DNA of 64,000 nt from an uncultured Bacteroidales bacterium (GTDB taxonomy: Bacteria > Bacteroidota > Bacteroidia > Bacteroidales > P3). Position numbers and translations under genes: made by a program. The DNA is taken from contig ONCC01000004.1 of the NCBI GenBank assembly GCA_900316235.1, positions 1 to 64,000 of the forward strand. The letters run 5' to 3'. Shown here in pieces: positions 1-8,023 of the stretch; position 1 is the first letter of the stretch; every line of letters begins with the position of its first letter. Below the pieces are notes generated by a model. That model did not search any database and had not been told where the DNA came from. It was given only the letters and a program-made list of their open reading frames with translations.

Positions 1-166
1 CAAGGCCACGGTGACGGTGGTCGACATGAACGGCCGCAAGGCTGGTGAGTGGACCGTCAACGAGGGCGAACTCACCATCGACGTGACCGACATGGCACAG
101 GGTGCCTACTTCGTTCGCATCGTGGGCGAGCAGGTGAACGCCATCCGCAAACTCATCGTCCGCTAA
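1..166 (+). CDS. C-terminus of a T9SS-sorted secreted protein (partial)
   Basis: The window opens inside a reading frame that starts upstream and ends at TAA 164-166. The visible 54 residues have the pattern of a T9SS type A sorting domain: a beta-strand with VDMNGRK, then the conserved GAYFVRI strand and a basic tail ending KLIVR. In this family the domain directs export through the outer membrane by the type IX secretion system and is cleaved or anchored at the surface. It resembles the C-terminus of the cargo at 22897-25671 (ILDMSGR, GAYFVRI, KLIIK). The function of the missing N-terminal part cannot be read here. Confidence 0.85.
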   Translation, partial: KATVTVVDMNGRKAGEWTVNEGELTIDVTDMAQGAYFVRIVGEQVNAIRKLIVR

Positions 167-222
167 CCTGCGGCGTCTGCCTGCTTAGCAGGCCTGCGAC
201 CGCAGCGGAGCAAACGCTCCAT

Positions 223-258
223 AAAAAAATACCCGCCCCCACCGGCGGGTATTTTTTT
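223..258 (+). terminator. Rho-independent terminator after the T9SS gene
   Basis: An A-rich then GC-rich stem (arms 223-237 and 244-258, pairing TACCCGCC with GGCGGGTA, loop of 6) is followed by a T-run. It lies 57 bp after the stop codon of the partial gene and closes that transcription unit. The preceding bases 180-192 form a second small hairpin. Confidence 0.85.
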
Positions 259-291
259 TATACCCCCTTCATCTGATGTTCAATTGATAAA

Positions 292-369
292 CGTTTGTTG
301 TCCGCTTGTTCTCCGCTTTTAAAGCGGAGAACAAGCGGACAACAAACGAAGAACAATCGAACAACAGTG
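292..369. repeat. Period-11 palindromic array, intergenic
   Basis: Bases 292-319 and 321-348 are perfect 28-bp inverted repeats around the single base 320. The same stretch parses as consecutive 11-bp units from 293 to 369 (GTTTGTTGTCC, GCTTGTTCTCC, GCTTTTAAAGC, GGAGAACAAGC, GGACAACAAAC, GAAGAACAATC, GAACAACAGTG). It sits between the terminator at 223-258 and the promoter at 429-436, so this 324-bp gap (166-489) holds terminator, array, promoter and a period-7 leader and no gene. Related words (GTTGTTC/GAACAAC) make up the array inside prmC. Confidence 0.85.
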
Positions 370-428
370 TTACAGTACCTTTGGAAAAACGTAACAAAAA
401 CTTAACAACCGCGTAACGATATTCTTTG

Positions 429-436
429 TACTTTTG
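429..436 (+). promoter_or_regulatory. Bacteroidota -7 promoter element for the Na/Pi transporter
   Basis: TACTTTTG matches the Bacteroidota housekeeping -7 consensus TAnnTTTG. Transcription would begin near 443, giving a leader of about 45 nt before the ATG at 490. No convincing -33 TTTG lies at the usual 19-21 bp upstream. Confidence 0.55.
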
Positions 437-448
437 CAGCAACGATTG

Positions 449-483
449 GAATTAAGAATTAAGAATTACGAATTAAGAATCAA
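449..483. repeat. Period-7 array in the leader (GAATTAA x5)
   Basis: Five 7-bp units, GAATTAA, GAATTAA, GAATTAC, GAATTAA, GAATCAA, run directly up to the start region of the Na/Pi transporter and fill almost the entire predicted 5' leader. Similar A-rich period-7 arrays occur at 47915-47963 and 51644-51678 at other gene junctions. Confidence 0.7.
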
Positions 484-489
484 TAGATT

Positions 490-2058
490 ATGGAAATCTT
501 TCTGGTCTGTTTGAAGTTGGCGGGAGCCCTGGCGGTGTTCCTTTTCGCCATGAAACTGATGAGTGAAGGACTTCAGAAGTATGCCGGCTCGAAACTGCGC
601 CACATCCTTACCAAGATTACCGGAAAGCCGCTGAGTGGCATCCTCGCTGGCACGGGCGTCACCGCCATCATCCAGTCCTCCACGGCTACCACCGTGATGA
701 CGGTGGGCTTCGCTGGAGCGGGTCTGCTGACCCTCAGCGGCGCTATCGCCGTTGTCATGGGCGCCAATATTGGCACCACGGTCACCGCGTGGATCATCAC
801 CCTCTTCGGACTGGGTGGCGGCGAAACGGCCGACAAGGTGCCACTGATGCCGATGATTATCGCCGCCATCAGCCTCTTCTTTATCTTCTCGAAAAAGAAC
901 AAGATGCAGTACCTCGGTCAGACCATCGTGGGTCTCGCCCTGCTCATCCTCGGCCTCGGCCTGATGGGCGACTCGGTGCCGCCGCTGGACGAGGACGTGG
1001 CCCAGTCCATTTCCACCTTGGGTGGCTATGGCTACTGGTCGGTCCTTCTCTTTGTTGTGATTGGTGCCATCTTGTGTATCATCCTGCAGACCTCGTCGGC
1101 CATGACGGCTGTCATCCTGCTCATGGCCAGCCAGGGCTGGATTACCTTCCCTGTGGCCATGGCCTTGGTGATTGGTCAGAACCTCGGCACCACGCTTACC
1201 GCCCAGGTGGTGGCCATGACCACCGGCACCACCGGCAAGCGCACGGCACGTGCCCACCTGGTGTTCAACGTGGTAGGTGCCGTCCTATTCATCCTCCCGT
1301 TCTACCCCATCTGCAATGCCGTGATGTTCCTGGCCGAAGCACTTGACCCTATGCTCCCCCACATCCCGCTCATCCCACTGGCCATCACCATTTTCCATAC
1401 CCTCTTTAATGTCGTCACCACCATCATCCTGGCCTTCTTCATCCCGCAGATTGTCAAGATTGTCACCTGGATGGTGCCCGACAAGAAGGAGGAGGGCGAG
1501 GAGGAGTTCCGCCTCACATATCTCACGCCCAACCTGCTCTCCACCGCCGAGCTCAACATCCAGAGCGCCAAGAGCGAGATTGAGGAATTCAGCAAGCGCG
1601 TGCTGCGCATGTATACCTTCTTGCCTGGTTTGAGAACCGCCAAAAAGGACGAGGAGTTCGACGCCATCATGTCGCGCATCGCCAAGTACGAGGGCATCAC
1701 CGACCGTATGGAGATGGAAATCTCGAAGTTCCTCACCAAGGTGGGCTCGGGCGACATCTCGGAGCACGGCTCGGAGCGCATCAGCACCATGCTGCGCATC
1801 ATCGACAATCTCGAGTCTATCGGCGACACCATCTACCAGATAGCCATGACGCGCCAGAGCAAGCGCGAGGATGCCGTGCACTTCGACGCCGGCCTCAACG
1901 CTAACCTCGAGGAGATGCGCTCGCTGGTGCAGAAAGCCCTCGACGTGATGGACAGCAACCTCCACGACTACGACCATGTGGATCTCGACGCCGCCTATGC
2001 CGCCGAGCACGCCATCAACCATCGACGGTTCAAGAAAACACAGCGAGGATTAAAGTAA
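490..2058 (+). CDS. Na+/phosphate cotransporter family protein with shortened PhoU tail
   Basis: Inner-membrane sodium-dependent phosphate symporter of the NptA/PNaS family. Two inverted family repeats are visible: QSSTATT (62-68) with GANIGTT (91-97), and QTSSAMT (200-206) with GQNLGTT (229-235), embedded in hydrophobic helices up to about residue 325. A PhoU-like helical domain follows. At 522 aa the protein is shorter than relatives as I know them: the last PhoU helices are absent and the end (RRFKKTQRGLK) looks non-homologous. Its stop lies 9 bp inside the convergent pyridoxal kinase gene, so the tail may have been lost by a deletion at this junction. The ATG at 490 follows a promoter and leader with no intervening gene. 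Confidence 0.9.
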   Translation: MEIFLVCLKLAGALAVFLFAMKLMSEGLQKYAGSKLRHILTKITGKPLSGILAGTGVTAIIQSSTATTVMTVGFAGAGLLTLSGAIAVVMGANIGTTVTAWIITLFGLGGGETADKVPLMPMIIAAISLFFIFSKKNKMQYLGQTIVGLALLILGLGLMGDSVPPLDEDVAQSISTLGGYGYWSVLLFVVIGAILCIILQTSSAMTAVILLMASQGWITFPVAMALVIGQNLGTTLTAQVVAMTTGTTGKRTARAHLVFNVVGAVLFILPFYPICNAVMFLAEALDPMLPHIPLIPLAITIFHTLFNVVTTIILAFFIPQIVKIVTWMVPDKKEEGEEEFRLTYLTPNLLSTAELNIQSAKSEIEEFSKRVLRMYTFLPGLRTAKKDEEFDAIMSRIAKYEGITDRMEMEISKFLTKVGSGDISEHGSERISTMLRIIDNLESIGDTIYQIAMTRQSKREDAVHFDAGLNANLEEMRSLVQKALDVMDSNLHDYDHVDLDAAYAAEHAINHRRFKKTQRGLK

Positions 2059-2895
2059 ATCCAAACATTTTTCAATTGGGATACCGAGACAGAGGTCCTT
2101 CTGCTCTCGGTTTCTTTCTATGAGGTTGGAGACGACGGACATGGCCGTCTGGGTGCTGTCTTTCAGCGTTGCGCCGTTCATAAGGTGGCCGATGAGGACA
2201 GCCGAGAAGATGTCGCCCGTGCCGTGGAAGGCCACAGGAATTTCCTCATAGTCGATACAGAAATAGGAGCCGTCCTTGCCGCGCTGGCGGAAGCCCTCGA
2301 GGGGCAGGTCGCTGCGGCGGCCGATGACGCAACGCTGGCCGTCGACGCAGGCACTTGTGACCACCGCCGCTTTGGCCCCCAGGGCGATGAGGGCGTCGAG
2401 CATGTCGCAGGCCTCGTCCCAGGTCATGCCTTCGGGGCGGTAAGGCATGCCGGTGAGGTAGCAGGCCTCGGTGTAGTTGGGGAAGGTGAGGTCGGCCACA
2501 CCCACCATCTCTTTCATGAGTGCTACTTGCGTGTCACTGATACCATTATAGAGACGGCCGCCGTCGCCCATGATGGGGTCGACGAAGACCGTGGTACCTT
2601 CGCTCTGCAACTGACAGCAGTAAGAGGAGACGAGGGTGGCCTGCTCTTCGCTGAACATCAGGCCTGTGCAGACGGCGTCGAAGCGGAAGCCCAGCTGGCG
2701 CCATACGGGGATGGTACCGCGCATATAGTCGGTGGTCTCGAGGACGTTGAAGTGGCCGTAGTCCAGGGTGTTGGACACGAGGGCCGTGGGGAGGTTATAG
2801 GTGGTGTGTCCCAGGTGGGTGAGGATGGGCAGCATGGCCACCATACCCACATGGCTGTAGCCCACCACGTCGTTGATGAGGAGTATCTGTTTCAT
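2050..2895 (-). CDS. pdxY: Pyridoxal/pyridoxamine kinase (ribokinase fold)
   Basis: 281-aa cytoplasmic kinase of the PfkB/ribokinase superfamily that phosphorylates pyridoxal-type vitamers in the B6 salvage pathway. Typical features: N-terminal LLINDVVGYSHVG, the central PNYTEA segment, VDPIMGDGGRLY, and the anion-hole/catalytic motif FHGTGDIFSAV near the C-terminus with the catalytic Asp. Length matches the PdxY/PdxK family. It is a single gene on the minus strand, convergent with and overlapping the Na/Pi transporter by 9 bp. The choice between pdxY and pdxK is by overall pattern only. Confidence 0.85.
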   Translation of the reverse strand: MKQILLINDVVGYSHVGMVAMLPILTHLGHTTYNLPTALVSNTLDYGHFNVLETTDYMRGTIPVWRQLGFRFDAVCTGLMFSEEQATLVSSYCCQLQSEGTTVFVDPIMGDGGRLYNGISDTQVALMKEMVGVADLTFPNYTEACYLTGMPYRPEGMTWDEACDMLDALIALGAKAAVVTSACVDGQRCVIGRRSDLPLEGFRQRGKDGSYFCIDYEEIPVAFHGTGDIFSAVLIGHLMNGATLKDSTQTAMSVVSNLIERNREQKDLCLGIPIEKCLDLL

Positions 2896-3025
2896 ACAGT
2901 ATGATAACGTAGGAAGCGCTCTTTTATTGCTTTATTCACCGAGTAATTGCTGGTCAACACAAGGGGAACCCAAAACGGGAGGTTTTTTGTTGAAAACTTG
3001 TTGACGGTGGTAGCGTTTTTCTGTC

Positions 3026-3033
3026 TATCTTTG
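3026..3033 (+). promoter_or_regulatory. Bacteroidota -7 promoter element for nrdJ
   Basis: TATCTTTG matches TAnnTTTG; a TTG at 3001-3003 lies about 22 bp upstream as a possible -33 element. Transcription would begin near 3040, only about 20 nt before the ATG at 3060. The short leader leaves no room for a cobalamin riboswitch. Confidence 0.7.
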
Positions 3034-3059
3034 CAGAACAAATTTAAAATAGGATAATC

Positions 3060-5633
3060 ATGCAAGGCGACTTGTTTTCAGCGATTGAGCCCCCCAAGGT
3101 CCCGAAAGAACATAAGCAATATACCCCCGAGGAGATTATGCGTTCGTCGGTGGAGTATTTCCATGGCGACGAGTTGGCCGCCAATGTGTGGATGAACAAA
3201 TATGCCTTGCGTGACGAAGATAAGATTTTCGAGCTCAACCCCGACATGATGCACCGCCGCCTGGCCGCGGAGTATGCCCGCATCGAGGAGAAGTACCAGA
3301 ACCCCATGAGCGAGGAGGAGATCTACCAGTTGCTCAAGGATTTCAAGTACATCGTCCCGCAGGGCAGTCCGATGAGCGGCATCGGCAACAACTTCCAGGT
3401 GCTGTCGCTGAGCAACTGTTTTGTCATTGGCAACCAGGGCAGCAGTGACAGCTATGGTGGCATCATGAAAATCGACCAGGAGCAGGTGCAGCTGATGAAG
3501 CGTCGCGGTGGCGTGGGGCACGACCTGAGTCACATACGTCCCGGCGGCACGCCGGTGATGAATGCCGCCCTCACCTCGACGGGCATCGTGCCCTTCATGG
3601 AACGCTATTCGAACACCACACGTGAGGTGGCTCAGGGAGGACGCAGAGGTGCCTTGATGCTGAGCATCAGCATCAAGCATCCCGACGCCGAGCAGTTCAT
3701 CGACGCCAAGCTCGAGCAGGGTAAGATTACCGGTGCCAACGTGAGTGTGAAGATTACCGACGAATTCATGCACTGTGCCATGGAGGGCAAACCCTTCACG
3801 CAGCAGTACCCTATCGACTCGCCCAATCCCATCTACACCAAGGAGATTGACGCCCGTGCCCTCTGGAACAAGATTATCGCCAATGCGTGGTCGAGCGCCG
3901 AGCCCGGTGTGCTCTATTGGGACACCATCCTGCGCGAGAGCGTGCCCGACTGCTATGCCGATTTCGGCTACCGTACCGTCAGCACCAACCCTTGCGGCGA
4001 GATTCCCTTGTGTCCCTACGATAGCTGCCGCCTGCAGGCCATCAACCTCTACAGCTATGTCGACAAGCCTTTCACCAAAGAGGCCTCGTTCAACTTCGAC
4101 CTCTTCAAGGAGCATGTCCGCAAAGGGCAGCGCCTGATGGACGACCTCATCGACCTGGAGCTCGAGAAGGTGGAGCAGATACTGAAAAAGATAGAGACCG
4201 ACCCCGAGAGTGACGAGATCAAGATGGTGGAGCACAACCTGTGGCTCAACATCAAGATGAAGTGCCTCGAGGGTCGCCGCAGCGGCTTCGGCATCACCGC
4301 CGAAGGCGACATGCTGGCCGCCTTGGGTATGCAATACGGCTCGGAGGAGGCCACGGCCTTCGCCGTCAAGGTGCAGCAGACGCTCTGCTGTGCCGCCTAT
4401 GCCTCGAGCGTGCAGCTCGCCAAGGAACGTGGCTGCTTCCCCATCTACGATGCCCGTCGCGAGGAGAACAATCCCTTCATCAGTCGTCTCCGCGAGGCCG
4501 ACCCCGAACTCTACAAGGAGATGACCAAATATGGCCGCCGCAATATCGCCCTGCTGACCATTGCACCCACTGGCACCGTGAGTATCTGCACGCAGACCAC
4601 CAGCGGTATTGAGCCCGTCTTCCTCGTGAGCTACAAGCGCCGCAAGAAAATCAACCCCAACGACAAGGACACCAGTAAGCAGACCATCATCAAGGACGAG
4701 AATGGCGACTACTTTGAGGAGTACAACGTGTTCCATCCCAAGTTCCTCGACTGGGCCCGCGTCAACGGCTATGATGTTGACGAGGTGATGCATATGGGTG
4801 ATGACGAGTTGCAGAAGGTCATAGAAAAGAGCCCCTACTTCCACGCTACCAGTGCCGACATCGACTGGGTGGCGAAGGTGAAGATGCAGGGTGCCATCCA
4901 GAAATGGGTCGACCACTCTATCTCCGTCACCGTCAACATCCCCAAGGAGACCACCAAGGAGGTGGTGAGCAAGATTTACGAGACCGCCTGGGAGAGTGGC
5001 TGCAAGGGTTGTACCATCTACCGTGACGGCTCGCGCACCGGCGTCCTCGTCAGCACCAGTGAGGGCAAGAAAGACACCTCCGGCTTCGGCGAGAGCAAGG
5101 CGCCCAAGCGTCCCAAGAAACTCGAGGCCGAGGTGGTGCGCTTCAAGAACGAGAAAGAGGACTGGATTGCCGTCGTCGGCATGTATGAAGGACGCCCCTA
5201 CGAGATTTTCACCGGCCGTGCCGAGAACTTCCTGCTGCCCAAGTGGGTGGAGAAGGGATGGGTCATCCGCGTGAAGGAGAAAGACCAGGAGCATGCCCGC
5301 TACGACTTCCAGTTCCTCGACCAGGACGGCTACCACATCACGATGGAAGGCCTCTCGCGCATGTTCCGCAAGGAGTACTGGAACTATGCCAAGCTCATCT
5401 CCGGTATCCTGCGCCACGGTATGCCCATCCCCAATGTGGTGGAACTCATCGGCAAGCTCAACTTCGACACCGACAGCATCACCACCTGGAGCAACGGTGT
5501 GGCCCGAGCCCTGAAGCGCTATATCAAGGACGGCACGGAAACCGACGAGGTGTGCCTCGACTGTGGCAGCAAGCTCGTCTACAGTGGCGGCTGCAAGAGC
5601 TGTCCGCAGTGCGGCTGGAGCAAGTGCAGTTAA
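3060..5633 (+). CDS. nrdJ: Adenosylcobalamin-dependent ribonucleotide reductase (class II)
   Basis: 857-aa class II ribonucleotide reductase making deoxyribonucleotides with a B12-generated thiyl radical, so it works with or without oxygen. Visible residues: redox Cys120 (LSNCFV), thiyl-radical Cys312 in NPCGEIPL, partner Cys323 in DSCRLQAINL, and a C-terminal zinc-ribbon-like tail with CLDCGSKLV and CPQCGWSKCS that carries the cysteines re-reducing the active site. No N-terminal ATP-cone is apparent. It is monocistronic: own promoter upstream and a terminator at 5663-5697. Expression appears independent of a cobalamin riboswitch, since none fits between promoter and start. Confidence 0.95.
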   Translation: MQGDLFSAIEPPKVPKEHKQYTPEEIMRSSVEYFHGDELAANVWMNKYALRDEDKIFELNPDMMHRRLAAEYARIEEKYQNPMSEEEIYQLLKDFKYIVPQGSPMSGIGNNFQVLSLSNCFVIGNQGSSDSYGGIMKIDQEQVQLMKRRGGVGHDLSHIRPGGTPVMNAALTSTGIVPFMERYSNTTREVAQGGRRGALMLSISIKHPDAEQFIDAKLEQGKITGANVSVKITDEFMHCAMEGKPFTQQYPIDSPNPIYTKEIDARALWNKIIANAWSSAEPGVLYWDTILRESVPDCYADFGYRTVSTNPCGEIPLCPYDSCRLQAINLYSYVDKPFTKEASFNFDLFKEHVRKGQRLMDDLIDLELEKVEQILKKIETDPESDEIKMVEHNLWLNIKMKCLEGRRSGFGITAEGDMLAALGMQYGSEEATAFAVKVQQTLCCAAYASSVQLAKERGCFPIYDARREENNPFISRLREADPELYKEMTKYGRRNIALLTIAPTGTVSICTQTTSGIEPVFLVSYKRRKKINPNDKDTSKQTIIKDENGDYFEEYNVFHPKFLDWARVNGYDVDEVMHMGDDELQKVIEKSPYFHATSADIDWVAKVKMQGAIQKWVDHSISVTVNIPKETTKEVVSKIYETAWESGCKGCTIYRDGSRTGVLVSTSEGKKDTSGFGESKAPKRPKKLEAEVVRFKNEKEDWIAVVGMYEGRPYEIFTGRAENFLLPKWVEKGWVIRVKEKDQEHARYDFQFLDQDGYHITMEGLSRMFRKEYWNYAKLISGILRHGMPIPNVVELIGKLNFDTDSITTWSNGVARALKRYIKDGTETDEVCLDCGSKLVYSGGCKSCPQCGWSKCS

Positions 5634-5662
5634 GAAAAACAAGTAAGCAAGCATATAAAGCC

Positions 5663-5697
5663 AGCGCCCACCATGATTAAGTGGCGGGCGCTTTTTA
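5663..5697 (+). terminator. Rho-independent terminator after nrdJ
   Basis: AGCGCCC (5663-5669) pairs with GGGCGCT (5686-5692), extended internally by CCA/TGG, then five T. It lies 29 bp after the nrdJ stop and 16 bp before the helicase start; no TAnnTTTG box is seen between, so the helicase may depend on read-through or a non-canonical promoter. Confidence 0.85.
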
Positions 5698-5712
5698 AAC
5701 GAAAGCAAAGAA

Positions 5713-8016
5713 ATGAGTGAACTGCTAGACCAACTGAATGAACCCCAGCGTGAGGCAGCGGAGTGTGTCGACGGTCCGGTGATGATTATCGCCGGTGCCG
5801 GCAGCGGTAAGACGCGCACGCTGACCTACCGCATAGCCCACCTCATGGAGCTGGGTGTTGACCCGTTCCATATTTTGGCACTGACTTTCACCAACAAGGC
5901 CGCCAATGAGATGAAGGAGAGAATCATCAAACTCGTGGGCGGCGAAGGGCGCAACCTCTGGATGGGCACCTTCCACTCCATCTTCGCCCGTGTGCTGCGT
6001 GCCGAAGCCACCAAGCTGGGCTACACCTCCAGCTTCACCATCTATGATACCGACGACTCGAAGGCCGCCATCAAGCAGATCGTCAAGCAGCTCAACCTCG
6101 ACCCCAAGACCTACAAGCCCTCCTTCGTGCTGAGCCGCATCTCCATGGCCAAGAGCAACCTGATGGGCCCAAAAGACTATCAGGAGAACCCCGAAATCTA
6201 TCAGACAGATATCGACAGCAAGCGCCCTGCCATTGGCCAGATCTACCAGATGTACGACCAGCGCCTCCACAACAGCAACGCCATGGACTTCGACGACCTG
6301 CTGTTCAACATGAATATCCTGCTCCGCGACTTCCCCGACGTGCTGCTGAAATACCAGCAGCGCTTCCACTATATCATGGTGGACGAGTATCAGGACACCA
6401 ACTATGCTCAGTATTTGATCGTGAAGAAGTTGGCCGCGAGGAACCAGAATATCTGCGTGGTGGGCGACGACGCACAGAGCATCTACGCCTTCCGTGGGGC
6501 CAATATACAGAATATCTTCAACTTCAAGCGCGACTACCCGACGATGCAGCTCTTCAAACTGGAGCAGAACTACCGCTCGACGAAGAATATCGTCAATGCC
6601 GCCAATAGCATCATTAGCCGCAACCGTGACCAGATACAGAAGGAGTTGTGGAGTGATAACGGCGTTGGCAACCGCATACGCCTCATCCGTGCTGTCGACG
6701 AGAAGGACGAGGGCATGCGTGTGGCGGACTCCATCCAGAACTTCCGCCTCGGCGAGGATGCCGACTACCGCGACTTCGCCATCCTCTACCGCCAGAACTC
6801 CCTCTCTCGCTCCATCGAGGATGCGCTGCGCAAGATGAACATCCCCTACAAGATCTACCAGGGATTGTCGTTCTACGGGCGTCGCGAGGTGAAAGACGTG
6901 CTGGCTTACCTGCGTCTGGCCATCAACCCCCACGATGACGAGTCCCTCGTGCGTGTCATCAACTACCCCATCCGCGGCATCGGCCAGACCACCATGGACA
7001 AGATACGCGTGGCGGCGGCCGACAACGACGTGAGCATCTGGACGGTGCTGGAGAATATCGGTGATTTCGGCTTGCCCATCCAGAGTGGCGCGGTGCAGAA
7101 AATCACCGAGTTTGTCTACATGATAAAGCGCTTCGAGGCCGAGGTGCCGACCACTGACGCCTTCACGCTGGCCAAGCAGATTGTCCTTGCCAGTGGTATC
7201 GTCAAAGCCCTGCGCGAGGAGGACGACCCCGAGAGTGCCGAGCGCATCGACAATATCGACGAGCTCCTCAATGGCGTGCAGGAGTTCTGTGAAGAGGAGG
7301 AATCTGAATACTCTGAAAACTCCGATAATTCTGAAAACTCAGAAAAAAAACTCCGCACCCTCGACGAGTTCCTCCAGCAGGTGCTGCTCTACACCTCTGA
7401 GGACAAGGACAAAGACAAGGATGCCGACAAGGTGTCCCTGATGACCATCCACGCCGCCAAAGGACTGGAATTCCCCTATGTCTTCGTGGTGGGCATGGAG
7501 GAGCAGATCTTCCCGTCGTTCCTAGCCATGAGTCGGCCGGAGCTGGAGGAGGAACGGCGCCTGTTCTATGTGGCGGTGACGCGTGCCGAGAAGCAGGTGA
7601 CGCTCTCCTACGCCCAGACACGCTTCAACAACGGCCAGCGCATGGGCGGCGAGGTGAGCCGCTTCATCGAAGAGATAGACCCCCAATACATAGAGATGCC
7701 GGCCACGCGACGCAGCATGCCCGAGCCGGGCACCCTGCCGCGGGCTTTCTTCAATGCAGGGAAACCCAATCAGAATACTCCGAATACTCGGAGTACTCAG
7801 ACTATTCAGAAGCCCCGGACAGCGGCTGTCCCCAACAACCCCGCTGCCATCAACAGCATCATGCCCGGTATGCGCGTGAGTCACGAGAAGTTCGGCATCG
7901 GCAAGGTGCTGGGAATCGAGGGCGCCGGCGACTCGCGCAAGGCCACAGTCTTCTTCGAGGGCGTCGGACAGAAACAGCTGATGCTCAAGTTCGCCAAACT
8001 CACCATAGTGGAATAG
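5713..8016 (+). CDS. uvrD: UvrD/PcrA-type ATP-dependent DNA helicase with two repeat insertions
   Basis: 767-aa superfamily 1A 3'-5' helicase for DNA repair and replication restart. Motifs in order: Q-motif LNEPQREA, Walker A AGAGSGKTRT (about 27-36), Walker B/DExx VDEYQDTNY, motif III GDDAQSIYAFRGA, motif IV QNYRSTKNIV, motif V TIHAAKGLEFPYVF, motif VI YVAVTRAEK. The C-terminal Tudor-like segment (GMRVSHEKFGIGKVLGIEG) is present. Two low-complexity inserts (residues 531-545, SEYSENS..., and about 686-701, NQNTPNTRS...) are encoded by 9-bp tandem arrays; neither belongs to the family core. Between them lies an acidic DKDKDKDADK run. It is followed 7 bp later by the CotH-like gene. Confidence 0.95.
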   Translation: MSELLDQLNEPQREAAECVDGPVMIIAGAGSGKTRTLTYRIAHLMELGVDPFHILALTFTNKAANEMKERIIKLVGGEGRNLWMGTFHSIFARVLRAEATKLGYTSSFTIYDTDDSKAAIKQIVKQLNLDPKTYKPSFVLSRISMAKSNLMGPKDYQENPEIYQTDIDSKRPAIGQIYQMYDQRLHNSNAMDFDDLLFNMNILLRDFPDVLLKYQQRFHYIMVDEYQDTNYAQYLIVKKLAARNQNICVVGDDAQSIYAFRGANIQNIFNFKRDYPTMQLFKLEQNYRSTKNIVNAANSIISRNRDQIQKELWSDNGVGNRIRLIRAVDEKDEGMRVADSIQNFRLGEDADYRDFAILYRQNSLSRSIEDALRKMNIPYKIYQGLSFYGRREVKDVLAYLRLAINPHDDESLVRVINYPIRGIGQTTMDKIRVAAADNDVSIWTVLENIGDFGLPIQSGAVQKITEFVYMIKRFEAEVPTTDAFTLAKQIVLASGIVKALREEDDPESAERIDNIDELLNGVQEFCEEEESEYSENSDNSENSEKKLRTLDEFLQQVLLYTSEDKDKDKDADKVSLMTIHAAKGLEFPYVFVVGMEEQIFPSFLAMSRPELEEERRLFYVAVTRAEKQVTLSYAQTRFNNGQRMGGEVSRFIEEIDPQYIEMPATRRSMPEPGTLPRAFFNAGKPNQNTPNTRSTQTIQKPRTAAVPNNPAAINSIMPGMRVSHEKFGIGKVLGIEGAGDSRKATVFFEGVGQKQLMLKFAKLTIVE
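7303..7347. repeat. Period-9 array, five units, inside the helicase gene (copy 1)
   Basis: Units TCTGAATAC, TCTGAAAAC, TCCGATAAT, TCTGAAAAC, TCAGAAAAA fit TCNGANTAN loosely. The array is in codon phase with the unit (TCN GAN NAN), giving Ser-Glu/Asp-Tyr/Asn repeats. It is one of four arrays of this unit family in the window. Confidence 0.85.
7770..7814. repeat. Period-9 array, five units, inside the helicase gene (copy 2)
   Basis: Units TCAGAATAC, TCCGAATAC, TCGGAGTAC, TCAGACTAT, TCAGAAGCC. Here the first T of each unit is a third codon position, so the protein reads Gln-Asn-Thr/Pro-Asn-Thr instead of the Ser-Glu-Tyr of copy 1. ACTCCGA and TCGGAGT (7777-7783, 7788-7794) form a hairpin with a 4-nt loop. 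Confidence 0.85.
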
Positions 8017-8023
8017 TCTTTGC

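Noticed and set aside
2904..3059. Cobalamin riboswitch expected upstream of B12-dependent nrdJ
   Set aside because: The promoter element sits only about 30 bp before the start codon, and no B12-box-like conserved block or large fold is visible in the 155-bp gap.
3078..5819. Very long open frame antisense to nrdJ (over 900 codons)
   Set aside because: It mirrors the sense gene through C/G-biased third positions, has no recognisable domain, and the sense strand encodes a complete, conserved NrdJ. The same holds for the long antisense frame over 22909-25704.
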